The notes: a model not told the origin generated them from the letters alone. DNA of 64,000 nucleotides from Reticulascus tulasneorum (GCA_001557505.1 LSAX01000003.1:3844001-3908000); one strand, 5' to 3'; shown: positions 23,581-37,581, counted from the stretch's first letter. Translations and numbers: made by a program.

Positions 23581-26498
23581 ATGAAGCTCACCTCTGCGCT
23601 CGTGGCCTCGGCTGCGTTTACTGGATGTATTGCGGTAAAGCTCCAGTCTAGTCACAAGAATGGCACGGAGTCTCTTAGCTACGGCTTCATTATTGAGCTT
23701 GAGCCTGGTAGTTCGTTTGTCAAAAGGTGAGTACCGTCTTCCTTGTGCAAAATCCGTTAATAACCGGTGCTAGGCATGTCGATGTGCACTCCATGTTTCA
23801 CAAGAGAGCTCAAGATATCGTTACAGACTACAGCGTGAGGCACGAGTTTACGAACCAGGGATTCTTCTTTGGACTCTCCATCGATTCAAAAGACCAAGCC
23901 GGCGTGGAAGCTCTGCGGAGCCTTCCAGAGGTCAAGAACGTCTGGCCTAACAGATATCATGAACGTCCAGAGCCATTTGGAGCGCCTGTATCTTTTTCTT
24001 CTGTGCCTACGAAGACGCCAAAGAGAGCTGCCGCCGATGTCGTCCATGTCAATGGTACGAGCGATGTCAACTCTCAACTGAAGATGACGGGCGCGGATGA
24101 GATGCACAAGCTCGGTTTCAAAGGCCAAGGGATCAAAATCGCCATCCTCGACACCGGCGTTGACTATCGTCATCCGGCTCTTGGTGGTGGCTTCGGAGAT
24201 GGCTTCAAAATCGCCGGCGGTTATGACTTTGTAGGCGATGCCTACACTGGCGGCAATGCGCCCGTTCCCGACGAGGATCCCCTCGTCGACTGCCTCACTG
24301 GAGGCCATGGAACCCACGTTGCCGGAATCATCGGTGCACAGGATCCCGATGGGGTTGGCTTTGGTCTCGTAGGTGTCGCTCCAGAGGCGAGCCTCTACAC
24401 TTACCGGATCCTTGGGTGCAATGGCGGAGTTACGGATGATGTGATTATCCAAGGCTTCGAGGCCGCTGCTGCGGACGACGTCTCGGTCATCAGTATGTCT
24501 GTCGGCGGAACCAGAGCTTGGGAGACTGGATCAGCATTCGGCACCGTGTTTGATGCGATTAAGAAGAGAGGTATCGGCTTGGTTGTTGCAGCCGGCAACA
24601 ACGGACAAGGAGGCCCCTATTACGCTAGTTGGCCTGCTCTCGACCCATCTATTATCGCTGTTGGCTCGGTCAGCAACACCAAATTTACCACCCTGTACAA
24701 CGGAGGTGATTCTGTCGGGGCTATATTTGAGTATGCCAACCTTGTTCCGTTAGATAACTCAGCACCGTGGCACGCATTCCTCGGAGATGATAGTAGCGGC
24801 TTCCAGTGCGACCGGCAGGCTTGGACAGATGCAGTTACGAACTTCCCCGATGTAAGCAAGATCATCGCCATCGTCGACGGTAATGGTGCCTGCCTCTTTG
24901 AGCTTAACTATTGGATGGAGCACACTGGGATCTCTACCGTTTTCTTCTATGGCCCCGAGGATCGAGAATTCAATTTGGCTCCTCCTGGTTCCGTACCATA
25001 CAACTTAGTTCGGATACGGGTTTCTCAGGCTCAGAAGATCCTCGATGGCATTGATGCTCAGGGACTCGATTATACCATTAACTTCAACGACCAGTCCGTG
25101 CACGACGCTGAGCTGTCCACCGGTAATACCGTCAGCTACTTCTCGTCATTTGGGCCTACGGTAGAAATGACGATCAAGCCCCAACTTTCTGGACCAGGTG
25201 GAAACATTCTAAGCACTTGGCCAACGTCGGACGGATTAGGCTATGCACTTATCTCCGGAACCTCTATGTCAACACCGCATGTCGCCGGTGCTTACGCATT
25301 ACTCAAGCAGGCTTATCCTGAACTTACGCCCGACGAGATTCTCCATCGGCTGCAAAGCACATCCACGCCTCTGGCGCAGTACGGTTACGACGGTCTGCTC
25401 ACTGCTACCTTCCAGCAAGGAGCCGGTCTCATCCAAATTGTGAAGGCCTTGAACGTCGAGACGGTTATCGCCCCGGCAGAACTTAGTCTCCGGGATAGCG
25501 CCGCCCCTCCTGCCCAGGAGATCACCATCGAGAACACATCATCCAAGTCGAAGACGTACACTATTAGCCACAAGGGCGCCTCGCAAGTCAACGCTGCCCC
25601 CAACCTCTATGAGCCTGGATCTGGCGATAAGTGGTTCTGGGCGGAGAACAACAGCCCGAACTATGCCTCGGTCTCGTTCTCTTCGGACCAGGTTACAGTA
25701 CAGCCCGGTGATAAGGCTACTGTCACCGTGACTTTTGTGGCTCCGTCCGCTGGAATCGATCCTGGTAAGCTTCCGCTATACGGCGGGTATATCATAGTAG
25801 CAGATGGCACGAGCGATCTCGTCATCCCGTACGCAGGAGTACCGTATAGTCGTGGCTCACAGCCTACTCTCGACTTCAGCGACCTGGTTAATGAGACTAT
25901 GCTGCCTCTTCCACCCGCCGGGGTGCCGAATATTCCATTGGTCCGTAGTATGTGGTTGGATCGCAACAATGACAAATTCACCTACACATTCCCAGCTTGG
26001 GCTCCGCCACCAGACTCAGACGAGGACCAAGAAGAAAATGACAATCCTCTATTCGAATTTGTAATTCGCCAACCTTCCGAGTATGTCCGTATCGACGTCG
26101 TACTTCCTCACCAGAAGGTCCACCCAGATCAATATGGGTTTGACCGCTGCGACCGTCAAGAGATTATCGAGCCGACGATCGAGCCGGTGGAGGAATTCTT
26201 GGGCATTCCTTCGCTGGGGAACTTGTACACCATCTACGGCGGATTTGATAAGCCTGTACGTCGATTCTCAGAGCTAAGCTTTGGATACGGATTCTACTTC
26301 CTGGTCTGGGACTGGGCCATGGTCGAGGCGCCGAATGGGGAGGTGATTCAACTGCCTAATGCGGATTATCGAGTGCTGATTCGGGCGCTGAAATGGGGGC
26401 ATGATTGGCAGGACCCTGAGGGTTATGAGAGTTGGCTAAGCCCGATTATTGGGGTCAACATCACGGATCCAGGATATGATAACCCTTACCTAAACTAG
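23581..26498 (+). CDS. Secreted class I (Pr1C-like) subtilisin-family protease, 956 aa
   Basis: Exon 1 is 23581-23726 and exon 2 is 23774-26498, split by a 47-nt intron (GTGAGT; GGTGCTAG acceptor). Residues 1-~18 are a signal peptide, followed by an inhibitor-I9-type propeptide. The S8 catalytic triad is visible: D175 in ILDTGVDYRHP, H227 in GGHGTHVAG, S546 in SGTSMSTPHVAG, with the oxyanion Asn in AAGNNGQGG. A segment of ~130 residues between the Asn and Ser motifs looks like a protease-associated insert. The last ~350 residues are beta-rich, as in the Fn3-like domain of large subtilases, and end in the ALKWGHDWQDPEGYESWLSP signature region. It should be an extracellular endoprotease. In Metarhizium, Pr1C-type enzymes are of this kind. 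A homologue lies on the other strand at 54645-58005. Confidence 0.92.
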
Positions 26499-27214
26499 CA
26501 ATAGAGCGGAGTGTGAACGGACAACCGAAAAGGTGGGCAGAAGGCGGGACATTTGGATCATGTTGTATGATGAGGTCAAGCAAGTGGAAGAATTGGGATT
26601 TGCGTGATGGTTAGTACCGGTGAAAAGCATTCTGTCGTGCGGTTCCGTACCGCCTTAGTGATCTGTGGCACGAAGCTGCGAAGAATAGAATGTTCAAGAT
26701 AGCTTGCGATTTCTTAAGTAGAAAAACTCAAAGGAACGGCTCCAAGTCATTAGTGCAAGACAATTTCTTGGATCAATTGTACCTGGTCAATCAGTCCTTC
26801 AGCAGTCGCCAGCGGCCTCGTGGTCGTCACGCGGGTAGAGCCTGAAGGCTGGTTTTTGGCATTTCACAAGCGGCGGACACATACCGCCGACACAGCCGGA
26901 AGCGTCCCGCAGTCGGATAGCAAGCTCCTTCATCGTGCATTCGACCGGTCGCTGATTGGTCTTCCCCGCATCGCGAACCCTTCATCAGGTGATAGCTAGA
27001 CGCCACAAACGATTCGGTTCCCACCGGTTGACCATGATTCGCTTCCCCGCATTTCATGACGAAAGGAGGCCGTTCCCGAGGAGGGGGCGAATCTAGATCT
27101 GGGTGGGCGAGACTGTTCCATGGATTTAAACTTCAACCGCCCAATCCCTCGCTGAATCTGTCGCCCGTTGTTTTCCTGATAAAGTAAAGCCCCCTGGTGA
27201 TTGCGTCATGTTTG
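26499..27214. other. Intergenic between subtilase and Zn2Cys6 gene
   Basis: No gene seen. This is the 3' flank of the protease and the promoter of the regulator that follows in the same direction. Confidence 0.5.
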
Positions 27215-29770
27215 ATGATGGATGATCAGGATACTCCGACATATCATGCTAGCACAAGCACAAGCAGGGCGGGGTCGGTGGAGGTCAAGGATGAGGGGGA
27301 GGGGAAAGGGAAGGGGATGGGGAAGAGGAATACGCTGCCGAAGAGGACGGTTTGTGATCATTGTCGGCGGAGAAGTATGATTCTCTATTATTTTCTCGTC
27401 TTTCCATTCGCGTCATGGAGACTGGAATCTATGTGACCAGCTCATTGAGTTGTGGCTCTGGATTCTCGATGTCTGCCATGACTTCAAGCCTTTACCCAAT
27501 CCCCCACCCTCCTCCCCCCACAATCCCCGATCTAATTCAGCACAGGAATACGCTGCGATGGAAACCAGCCCTGTGAGCAATGCCTCAGCGCAGCGCTGAC
27601 ATGCAAACGCGACCACGTCCCCAAGAAGCGCGGCCCCAAGCGTGGCCATGGTCGGGTAATCAACGCCTTGCGGGCACGGGACGTCCATCCGGCCCCGGAC
27701 CAGGAGGAGCTGGGAGAGAGTCCCACAGAGTACGTCCGGCATCGCCTGCTTTCCGTCTGTCCGCCTCTGAATCTTGATAGTCTCGACTTCGGAATGAGCG
27801 ACTTTGGCGAGGCCTCGCTTTCGTCCAACCCAACCTCCGCAGCGTCGAGCCCGCCGCCGTTCGTGTGGCCGAACATTACGTCGAATCCACTGGTGCTGGA
27901 GCCGAAGAGCGCATTCTCGAGCGATGCTTTTCGGCCCGTAAGTCGCAATTACTTGCATTTGATCCCGCAGTGCGTCGAGCTGTACTACGAGCATATATAC
28001 CCCATCATGCCGCTCATCTACATGCCAACCATCCGCGAGACTATCCGGCGACCGATGTCGAATGAAGAGAAAAACTTGGTATATGCACTCTGTGCGTTGA
28101 CGTCCATGCACATGTCAGGGAAGAGCATCGATGCACCGGGGCCGCCGTCGTGGGAGGTGGTTGGAAGGTTCTTTCTGGACGAGTGCATCTCCACGCGGCA
28201 GTCGTATGATTTCCTGGAGGACCTGTCGTTGTCGGCTGTGATATCGTCGTTCTTTCTCTCGACTTCGTTCTTCGAGATCAACCAGTCGCGCAAGTCGTGG
28301 TACTATCTGCGGGAGGCGTTGACGAATGCACAGGACATGGGGCTGCAGAACGACTCGACGTATCTGGGGCTACGGCCAGAGGAGATCTTGTGCCGGCAGA
28401 GGGTTTTTTGGATTCTGTTCGTTACGGAACGGTAAGCTTCCTAACAGTGCGAGCAAACTACTCTCCTGGGGCTGATTTAGGATCACAGATCGTTTGCTAT
28501 TCTTCGAAACAAGCCTATTACTTTCAAGCGAACGCCATCACTGCCATCTACGAAGCATTCCTACGAAGATCCTGATATCCACGCCGGCTTTCTCCAGCTT
28601 GTGTCCTCTTACACGCCGTTGGACGAATCGTTCGTGACCGCTTGGAACGAGGGGTCGGATCCTCGCGTCAGTGCAACAACCTTCCTGGCTTTGCAAAACC
28701 TCCTTTCTCTACCGCCGGCTTTCCTCCGGCCACGTACCCCGGCCTCGTCACTTCTGTCATTCTCCTCCTCAGACGCCAGTTCTGAACCAACCGACATTCA
28801 GAAGGCAGATCTGCTCATCACCCAACAGTGGCTGCGACTTATCGTGTGGCAATCATCAATGAGACAAGGTCTGCTGAGCTGGAGCAATCCCGACGAGGCC
28901 AGCTCCCCAACTTCCCCGGCGGCGAATGAGAGCATGTGCTTCTCGTTCCCGCTCACTGTTGCGCGAGACACGGCGTCTATTCTCGCGTCGTTGCCGTCCA
29001 AGGCAGTCGAAGTCCACGGCATGGGCATCATGGAAAAGATCTTTGAGATTGGGAGCTGGTGCGTGAACGTCTTGGGTGCGTGTGAAAACGTTGGCTTCTC
29101 GACACGCATGGAATTCACCTCTGGGGATCTGGGGCTGCTGAGCATGGGCCGCAGAGGAGCATCGCTGGATCCGATTGAGTTCTTCGTCAGGACCCTGAGT
29201 GCCAGCCCGAACAGCAGGACCCAATTTGCCGAGAAACTACTAACTGCTGCTGGAGAGAATCCAGGCAGTATGAGAATGGCTCTCAGCCCGGCGATGTCAC
29301 CGCTGGATGGGAGTTTTCTCGGTAGCCTGGACGGTGCATGGAGCCACACCGGCTCAGTGGTTGGCGAAGTTCATGGTGAAGTGGAAGAAGTCGATGTACT
29401 GGACCCCAGCGTTTCGCCGCTCGACTCCTTGCCTGGTATGGGGAGTCTGAGCATTGATGCACTGGGAGAAAGCTTCACAAGCACACCTATAGGACTGCAC
29501 ATCGGCAGCAGCAATCCAAATCTCATGGGCGGTATCGGCCTTAGCAGCAGCACCGGGGATGTAACCTCGGGGGTGGAATTACCAGATTGGACCGGCAGTG
29601 ACAACGGAATGGGACCAGAAGGAGTGTTTACGGACTTGGGAGACGGCATCATGGCACATGATCTCATAGACGGAACTGACGGCATTCAACGGGACGATGT
29701 TGGCTCATACCCCCGGGAACGAGACAGTACAGGCGGGAATTATCGCAATGGATTGGTTGGAGTTTGGTAA
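27215..29770 (+). CDS. Zn2Cys6 transcription factor with fungal-specific domain, 775 aa
   Basis: Three exons, 27215-27374, 27546-28431 and 28489-29770, give an open 775-residue frame. The first intron (171 nt) splits the zinc cluster. Once spliced, C47, C50, C57, C63, C66 and C73 form a perfect C-x2-C-x6-C-x5-C-x2-C-x6-C motif, followed by a basic linker (KKRGPKRGHGRV). The second intron is 57 nt (GTAAGC; CTGAT branch; CACAG acceptor). Residues ~150-420 resemble the fungal_trans regulatory domain (YYEHIYPIMPLIY, SWYYLREALTNAQDMGL, RQRVFWILFVTERSFAILR). The C-terminus is Ser/Gly/Asp-rich. It probably binds CGG-containing promoters. The linker and domain resemble regulators annotated in sugar use, but that is weak. 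It directly follows the subtilase gene, so co-regulation is a testable guess. Confidence 0.88.
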
Positions 29771-31800
29771 GGTTGGTTCAATTCAAGGGTGCATTCTATA
29801 CGTGGATTGTACGCAACACGGACAATGGAACGGACAGGCGGAGGGCATCATGCGGCGATCCTGCGCCTGCTGGATATACATGGGCATTGGGCTGGTGAAT
29901 GGAATGGACACACGGATCGGTCTCAGGCTTGTACTGGTTTTCACGTTAACATTCCTTTATGTAGGCGCGTCGGTCCTGGTGGAGGATCTTCCAGGACATA
30001 AACCCAACAGATATGATACCATTCTTGCAGCATCTTCACCTGGATTTGATATCTTGATGTTAGGGCTTTACAGCCTTGGACGGGTTAACTCGACGATAGA
30101 TGAATGGGAAGAGCGAGGAGGTGGGACGAAGTCAAGACAACTGGTCTCCGTTGGCAACACAACACGATAATGAGCAACGGATGATTCGAGACTGTTGAAT
30201 ATGACACTCTTCGAGCTTTTAAACGTCCACCGAGCTCATCTCAGAAACTGCAATAGAAGAATATGCGCCTGATTTGTAAATCACTTGAGCCACCGTACTT
30301 GTGCGACGAACGCAGTTTAAGTGTCGTCTTTGGACATTTGAATCAATATGCTGGAACCCGACATCTTCATCATCGACCCAGCCGCCGCTCCCTCAAGGCA
30401 CCTGGTCCTGGCTGTCCCATCACTTGAATCCTGGAGATGATGGTGTGGTAAATCATTCACCGTGGCCTTGGTAGCGACGCTCGGGCCACGAGTTCGCACG
30501 GCAGAAAGGAGATTGATCGTCAGAACGAGCCGTGTGGAATGTGTGCCGTTCGTTGCAGCGGATTACACTAGCCGGTGAATCGCAGGAAGCCGCTGTTATT
30601 ATGAAGTACGATGCGGTACGTAAGTCGTTTGGATGAGAAACGTAAAATACACACAGGAGGGAATCGGCAAGGGGGGAAGAGTGAAGGGGGGGCAGCGCGG
30701 ACTACGTGGTACTGTTTCGAGTGCCGACAGAAGGTAGCATTTATTAAACTTACTTGATTGATGAATCTTTTATTTTTAACGAGTGGGATTGGAAATGGGT
30801 AGGAATGGTGTCATCTAACTGTGCTGCTACAATACCATTCGGAGTTTCTTTTAGATAACGAGACTGGCTTACATCCTGGCAGTCAACCGCGGTATTTGGT
30901 CGCTTCGCTGCAACCTTTGTTGGCTGGCGAAGTCACCGCCTCGGAGATCAAGGATCTGGACCGACAATAATGCAGTAACGCTGCATAGCGGATGAGCTAC
31001 GAGCTCACAGGCTTGCAGCAAGCGGTCATCACGGGAGGCGAAAGTGCCGGCGTTAGGTTTGGTCTTGACACATTTCAAGGCACTGACGGATGTTCTGTCT
31101 TGACCGCCTAACTGACCGCCGCCAAAACTGATCGCTGCTGGTAGAAGCATGATGTGGCGTAGAAGCTCAATGCCTGGGATGCAAAGAGGAAGCATACCAG
31201 CCAGAATGCGCCTGTCGTCATCCGAGTCATAACGAAACATTTGACCTAGACGAGTTGGGAACACCAAACTTCCCACGGGCGGAGTAACAGGTCCAGTGCC
31301 CGCTCGTTGCGTGGTATTGTATTCATACCCCAACTGCCGACGATGGAACTCGCACCGAACAACTTGAGCGACTGCCAGTTTGAGGCCGAAAAACTCCCAG
31401 CCACCCTCCCCTCATCCCAAGCACAACCCGCTTTAAATCCCTGGCTCCAGCGGAACGTTATCCAGATTCCGGGAACGCTATTTTCGTGTTGGATACGGCT
31501 TAGGACCCCTGAACGGCATGATTGGCAGTGCTAGGCACTGGCTAGTTATCCGGTAAGGGTTCGGATCCTCGACAAGCACCAAGCCAGCGGATGGTAGCTC
31601 CCTCCCGGCTGTCTCAGCTCCCTGTGATGATGTGTGGGCAAGCCCAGGTTGTTGGGAGGAGGGACTGGGGGTGGTCTCTGGGTGGTCCTGGCCCAGTGTC
31701 AGTTAGTGGATAGTAGTGCCGTGTAGTCTGTCAAGTTGCCCAGCAAAGGGAGTTTTCGCGAGCGCATGTGAGCGGTGAAGGGTGGACACTGATGTAGATG
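29771..31800. other. Intergenic, one unsupported frame
   Basis: A minus-strand frame of 154 codons at 30869-31333 has no recognisable domain, no membrane segment and no intron signals. It is probably chance. Otherwise nothing is seen. Confidence 0.4.
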
Positions 31801-34675
31801 ACGGTGTGGTGCTGAAGAGCGGAGAGGTGCTACGTAGCTAGGAGAACTAGTTGAGCTAGAGAGCATTCCATCGCCTGCGGAGCAAAGTGTCGCTCAGCTG
31901 TAATGCGGTATAAACTGGACGAACCGAACTCGTAGCGCGAGCGAGAAAGAGAGAGAAGAGGGTCGGTCGCACCCAGGCATCATCCATCCCATCCCACTGT
32001 CTGCGCTTTGACGACGACAAAAAGTGATGGGATTCCCGGGCTGGGGTTAGGGCTGCTTATCGCTATCACTTGTCACATCCCGTTTACAAGGATCCCAGTG
32101 CGTGCAACCCCATCGCAAATATCATACAAAACAGTGTAGCCACGAAATTGTATTTCAGGAGGTGAAGAGGCCACCCGGCAATTTTGCGTTTGGACTATGT
32201 ATACTACTACGTAGTGCGTACATACATACTAGAATATCTTTAAACTATGCGAGAGCATCCACATCTGCACAATTAAACTGCCCCCAGGGAGGATCCCCCC
32301 CCACCACGGCAGAGCCCCCGGGCAAGTTCCTATTAGGTGGCTGCCGTCGGAGGACAAGGGCCACCCTGCTTCCATCACACTGGAATGGCCCGCTATTGGA
32401 CCAAGGCAGCGCCACGCAGGGATTGCACATGTTAAGGGGTAGCCCACGGTGCCGAACTCCCCACTGTGTCGGCCACTGAGGCCTGAGCTTGAGCTGTCAT
32501 AATTTATTGGAAAGGCCGCGTGGTGTGGGTGGGCGGTCATTAGAGAATCGGTATCCTCTGGTAGTGCTCCTGGCCGTGGGCTGCCATGCTCGATCGGAAT
32601 TCTAGGAGAGGGTGCTGGTTGGGCTTCAACGCTGCCAGACCTTGCTGCGGGTATCTGCCGATGATTCAGAGATGGGCGAATTGGGACGCGACATGTCAGG
32701 ACGGCAGGACAGAGGGACCAGTCTCGTGATCGATTTTCAAATGCACATATGTATGTAAATAATGCGGCTTCAACACGGCGCTTCAAGCGGCTCCCTGGTG
32801 AGATCTACCCTCATCGTAAGGTTCCTCAGAATTGAAGGGCGACCCAAGATGTGGCCCGGCCAAGAACCAGGCTGGGAGTCTGCCCAGTGCCATGGTAGCA
32901 TTGGGGGGGGGGGGGGGGGGCGGGTTGTTTTGTGAGCCTGGTGGGGAGCTGAGGGCCTGGCCATCCTGGCGCCCATTAGCACCCATTATTTGGCCACAGT
33001 GGTCGGACGGGCCTGTAAAACGACCCCCATCGTGGCCTGCCGTCCTTCCCGCTAAACGGCGCCCACCTCGGGCAATTATTAGTCTCATCAATTTGAAGGG
33101 GCCTTGTGTCCCCTCCCCATCCGTCATCCCTCCATCACATCCTCAAATCTAACCTTGAACCCCGAGCCACCACACCCTCGTACTAACAAATGCTACATGG
33201 ACGCTAATCTCCCGTTCCTGAATAACGGGGGGCCGACGCTAAATCACAATTCGAGGGAGGGATTACGCTCGCTACGTACCCGTCCCACTAACACAAACGA
33301 GGAGTAATTAGAACCCAGTCGTCGCGCGCGACCACGCGAAAAAAATAGAGAAACGGACGAGGGCCAGGAAAAAGCAAGAAACACCATTCAAACCGAACCA
33401 ACGGGGGGGCTGACTCTCTTCGTTTCTCCTGCTGGGCTCTGGTGGAAAAAAGATCCCCTGCCTTACCCCCGTTCCCCTTCTTGGCTTCTCGTTTGCTTCG
33501 TCGTTTCGACCCGTAGATTGCTTTCCTGCAGGCTTCCTTTCGCCTTCTTTGTTTCGCCTGCGTCTTCTTCCTCCTGCAGCCTATCCATCCGCGAACTACC
33601 TACCTACTCACGACAGACCTGACTTGTCCTTGCATTTCTCCGTCGCGCGTCAGCTTGGTCCATTCGCGCCCCTTCAGCTTTCTTCTGGCTTGAACCTGCC
33701 ACGCGGGGCTTTGACTGGTCAATGCTGGGAAACTGTTGACCAGTGACAAGCCTGGCATCCAGGATTCCCATTCCATCGCAGACCGTCAGCAGCGAAATCT
33801 CGCTGCTGGAGCTGACTTACGTCCGAGACAGAGTGTCGGATCTACCAGGTTCTTCTCAGACGGCAGTCGATCAGCCCATTCGATCCCCGTTTCTACCAAA
33901 ATATTGTTTTGCCTTTGCTTTTCTCGTCACTTTCTTACACGAGCCCCTCCTTTTTCTTTGCTATTAGCAAATCCAAAACATCGATCACCAGTTGAGACCG
34001 CGTTGTGCGACGAAGGCGCAAAACACGACGAAGATACGCTGTCCTAATCAAGGCCGTGGAATGTCAGGAAAAAGACACGACCTTGCGATAACCCACCACC
34101 AAACAAAACCAGCATACTCCATGGCAAACTGCCTAGCTCATCGCCATCCTCGTGTCTAACGGCCGTCCAGAGCGTCCAGAGCCCGCCATAAAGTTAGTTC
34201 CCCTCCAACACATGCCGCCATCAACGGCGCCCCCTCGCTTCAAGAAACCAGGTCCTGGCCTGTTCCCCAATGCAATATCAGCCGCATTATACCCTCAAAG
34301 CGCAACCACATCCACGACTCTCACGCGTGCCCTGATCGCTGGGCCTGCTGCACCTCTCAAGAACCCAGTATTCCCTGGGAAATCCCCCCCTTATCCTCTA
34401 TCGATTGCAACACGCCTACCGCCACATCCCAGAACAACAAACCACCACGAAAGCGCATTGTGCTTTGTGCCTTTTCCGAACAGGCATTTACCCTGGATTT
34501 ATATTGATTATTGACTGCCAATCCGGACTGTGGACACGCACTTCTTGAATGCCGAACTGACACATTGCGGCAGCATCTGATCTTACGTATTCCCAGTCTT
34601 GTCAGCTGCAGACCCCTTAAGGGAGTGGAGCCCCCCCAGGAGGATTCTAGTCCCTTTTGTTTCCTCTTCGTCAAG
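31801..34675. other. Long upstream region of the Cnn_1N gene with a G18 run
   Basis: No gene is supported. A run of 18 G residues lies at 32903-32920. From about 33450 to 33720 the plus strand is rich in CTTC/TTTC tracts, typical of a fungal promoter or 5' leader. Several short upstream frames precede the ATG at 34676, and an in-frame open stretch extends back to 34511. The C/G tracts create spurious proline-rich frames. Confidence 0.5.
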
Positions 34676-37581
34676 ATGGACAGTCTTGGAAACCAAAGCC
34701 AACCTCGAGACCGAGATCGATCGCGGCCGCCTCCAAATTACCCTCGCGCTCCTTCGAGATCCTCCACAAGCACGAGCGCTACCCGAATGACACCCCAAAG
34801 CAACAACAGCTCGACATCCCACCTCACGTCCTCTCCACAACAATCCGTCGCCCATCCCGCACATCGGTTCCACCACAACGTATGCGCCAAACCGTCTGGC
34901 AACCCCCGAACGCCATCTGTACTGTCGCGGGAAGGAAGCTCTGAGTCGTCAAGGCAGAGCATCGCGTCTAGCTACCTGCAGGAGAGGTTGCAGAAGAGGA
35001 GAGAAGCAGAGACCGAAAAGGTTGGCCCCGGATCTGGCCAGGACATGAGCAGTTCGATGGAGCTCCCTCCACGAGCAGCCCAGAGCTCGCCGGTACGCAG
35101 AGGCACTCCAGATGGGCGGAGACCGAGGTCCAGTGGCGGCGGCGAGCCGGCGAAAAAGAAGGGAATGGGAGTGAAGGAGATGGAGGCTGTAAGTGGCCGT
35201 GCCCCAGGTCAGGTTATTCCGATCACTAACTTTTACCTTCCCAGGCCGTGTCAACGCTCCATAAGCAAAACTTCGACCTCAAGCTAGAGCTGTTCCACCG
35301 ACGGGAACGGCAAACAGCACTCGAAGCCAGTGTCGAAGCACTCGAAGCCAAAAAGAAACAGTCTGAGGAGGTTAACGATAAACTGTTGGAAGAACTGGAG
35401 AAGAGGGACAAGGCAGTGCAGGAAGCAGTCCAGATGATTGTCCTCCTCGAGTCGCAGGTTGGAAAACTGTTGAAAGAGCGCGAGATGGTGCGGCGAGTCG
35501 AAGCCGCTGGATACTTCCGCCCAGACGATTTCGAGCAGGCGTTTGATATCCCAACGCCCAAGTTGAAGATGGCTGACCTCGCTCGCATGGAGGCTGACGT
35601 TAAGGCCGTCAACCGAATGCCGAGTTTCTTGTCGGAGCGGACCGAGAATACTGAAAATTTGAGGAACGTCTACCTCGGCGTTCGAGGAAGCGTCATAAGT
35701 TTACCGAGATTGACGGAGGGAATCCATGACATGGATGCTGTTCATGGTAATGGCCTGAACAGTCCCAGTCTTTCCGTACTCAGCGAGAGTTCGTTCTTGA
35801 GTGTATATGGTGATAGGGATGACCAGCAAAGAACGATCACTCCCCAGATGGATGAACCGTCGATGATGGATGGTGCCTATCCGAATCCTAGGCCACGCAC
35901 CACTTCTCACGGAAGCGATGTGGAAAATCTTCACAATACCAGAATCGTTACACCGACGCGCAACTTGCGATCAAATTCGATCGGTCGTGCGACTGGACCA
36001 GGCCAGTTTCAGTCCATCACTGACATCCTGGACCACGGCTCCCCTCTTCAGCGTCTGGAAAGGCTAGAAAGAACCTACTCCAAGAAGGCGGACTCGCCGA
36101 ACCAGAAGACTTCGTCTCGACCAGCCAAATCGCAGTCGCAGAAGAAAACTAAAGAAGAGAAAAGAGAAGCACTGCGGCGGGTCATTACCGATGCGCCAAC
36201 TGCGCGTTCTCACCATGACCAAGCATTACCACCCACGCCAGACACCATCTCGACGTCGACACTTCGACACTACAAGAACTCCAACGACACTCTTTCTCTG
36301 CGACAAGGCATCACCGACCAACGGAGCTACTTGGCTCTTTCGGAGTCAGCGTCGTCCGCCAATAACCCGGACCAAGCCGACGCTGCAATGGAGCATATGG
36401 GAGGCGTCCCCGTGTCTCAGCCGCCATCCATGACCGCGTTCAATAGCCGGAGGGAAAAGCCGAGCAGCTACTTCGATAACCGACCAGTGATTCCCCAACG
36501 ACCACGCTCAGCGGACGAGACCACGGTTTCCCATAGGAGGGGTAATGCTTGGGATTCGGATGACGAATCGACCCACTCGTTGGAGTCTAGCCTCGACATC
36601 TGGTTACAGCAGGGGAGAGACCCCAAGCGGTTCGGGCGCAGCAGGAGAGCATCCCCTGATCTGTTTAGCTTTCCATCTGGTACCGGCGGTTGGGCGACGG
36701 ACGCTATGTTTGGTGGATCCGGTGCTAGTTTTGCCGGACCAGGCAGTAGCATGACCCGGAGTAGCGCCATTGACGACCTGTTCCCCGCTCAGCAAGCGTT
36801 GTTCGCCGGGGGTGGGCCACCGCCGCCGCCGAACCGCCGTTCGAGCCTGCACGCCCGAACAGGATCCAGCTCTGTATCGGCATCTGCTGCAGCCGCTAAG
36901 CATCCAGAACCAGCCAATGGCAAGCTGCGGAAGTCGCCAGTTCGGGGCAACGGACACTCGAGACGAAATAGTGATGAACCCCCGGTGCGCCAGGTATCCC
37001 AGCCGCAAGGCAAGACTTCTCAACCAGCAAATGACCAGAAACCATTGCCACGTAATCGGGATACTCACTATCCTCCCATTTCGGGTGTCGTTCCTCGTGG
37101 CCGTGGTCTGAACAGCCTCTTCAGAAGATCAATTGGCAGCAGCTCAGGAGCTAGCACTCCCGCCGTCACTGACAGTGCGCCTGCAAGTGCGACAGAGCCA
37201 ACATTCGCGGCGGCTGCGGGAAAGAATCCGGCGATTGGCGTGCCATCGTGGGGCCACCGAAGCAATCTCACGGACGATGATAGAGCCAGCGCAACACCAC
37301 CGCCGATTCTACGAAACCCGCGAATGCCCAGCCGCACAGGTAGCGGCGATGGCGAGGGCGCTCCGGTGTTTGATCGTGGCGGCCCTCAGACTCCAATCAC
37401 CCCTACGACGGCGTTCCCACCCAACACTCCGGTGACTCCGACATTCAAAGGCACACCAACCGACTCGAACGGCGCTCCGAGTTTGGGCTCGGGAAGTGGA
37501 AATGGAGGAGCCACACTCAACAGGCGGAAGTGGCTCCCAGGCTTCGGTCGGACGAGCAGTCTGCGCAATCGTGCTGGTTGA
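34676..37581 (+). CDS. Centrosomin-motif (Cnn_1N) microtubule-organising-centre protein, 949 aa
   Basis: Exon 1 is 34676-35188 and exon 2 is 35245-37581, joined across a 56-nt intron (GTAAGT; CACTAAC branch; CCCAG acceptor). Residues 1-171 are basic, Ser/Pro-rich and disordered, ending in KKKGMGVKEMEA. Residues ~172-250 are the hallmark: STLHKQNFDLKLELFHRRER, followed by a heptad-like coiled coil (LLEELEKRDKAVQEAVQMIV). This matches the Cnn_1N motif that recruits gamma-tubulin complexes in centrosomin, Mto1, Pcp1 and ApsB-type proteins. The remainder is Ser/Pro/Arg-rich and disordered, with a polyproline patch and a Gly-rich tail ending near RKWLPGFGRTSSLRNR. Fungal proteins with one Cnn_1N and a disordered tail are common; the specific role at the spindle pole body or septum is inferred. 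The start at 34676 was chosen because MDSL begins the conserved-looking basic region. Confidence 0.82.

Noticed and set aside
29697..30170. 157-codon plus-strand frame at the 3' end of the Zn2Cys6 gene
   Set aside because: It begins inside the regulator's last exon in another frame and has no domain.
32229..32786. 185-codon minus-strand frame
   Set aside because: Proline/serine-rich chance frame in GC-rich promoter DNA, with no family resemblance.
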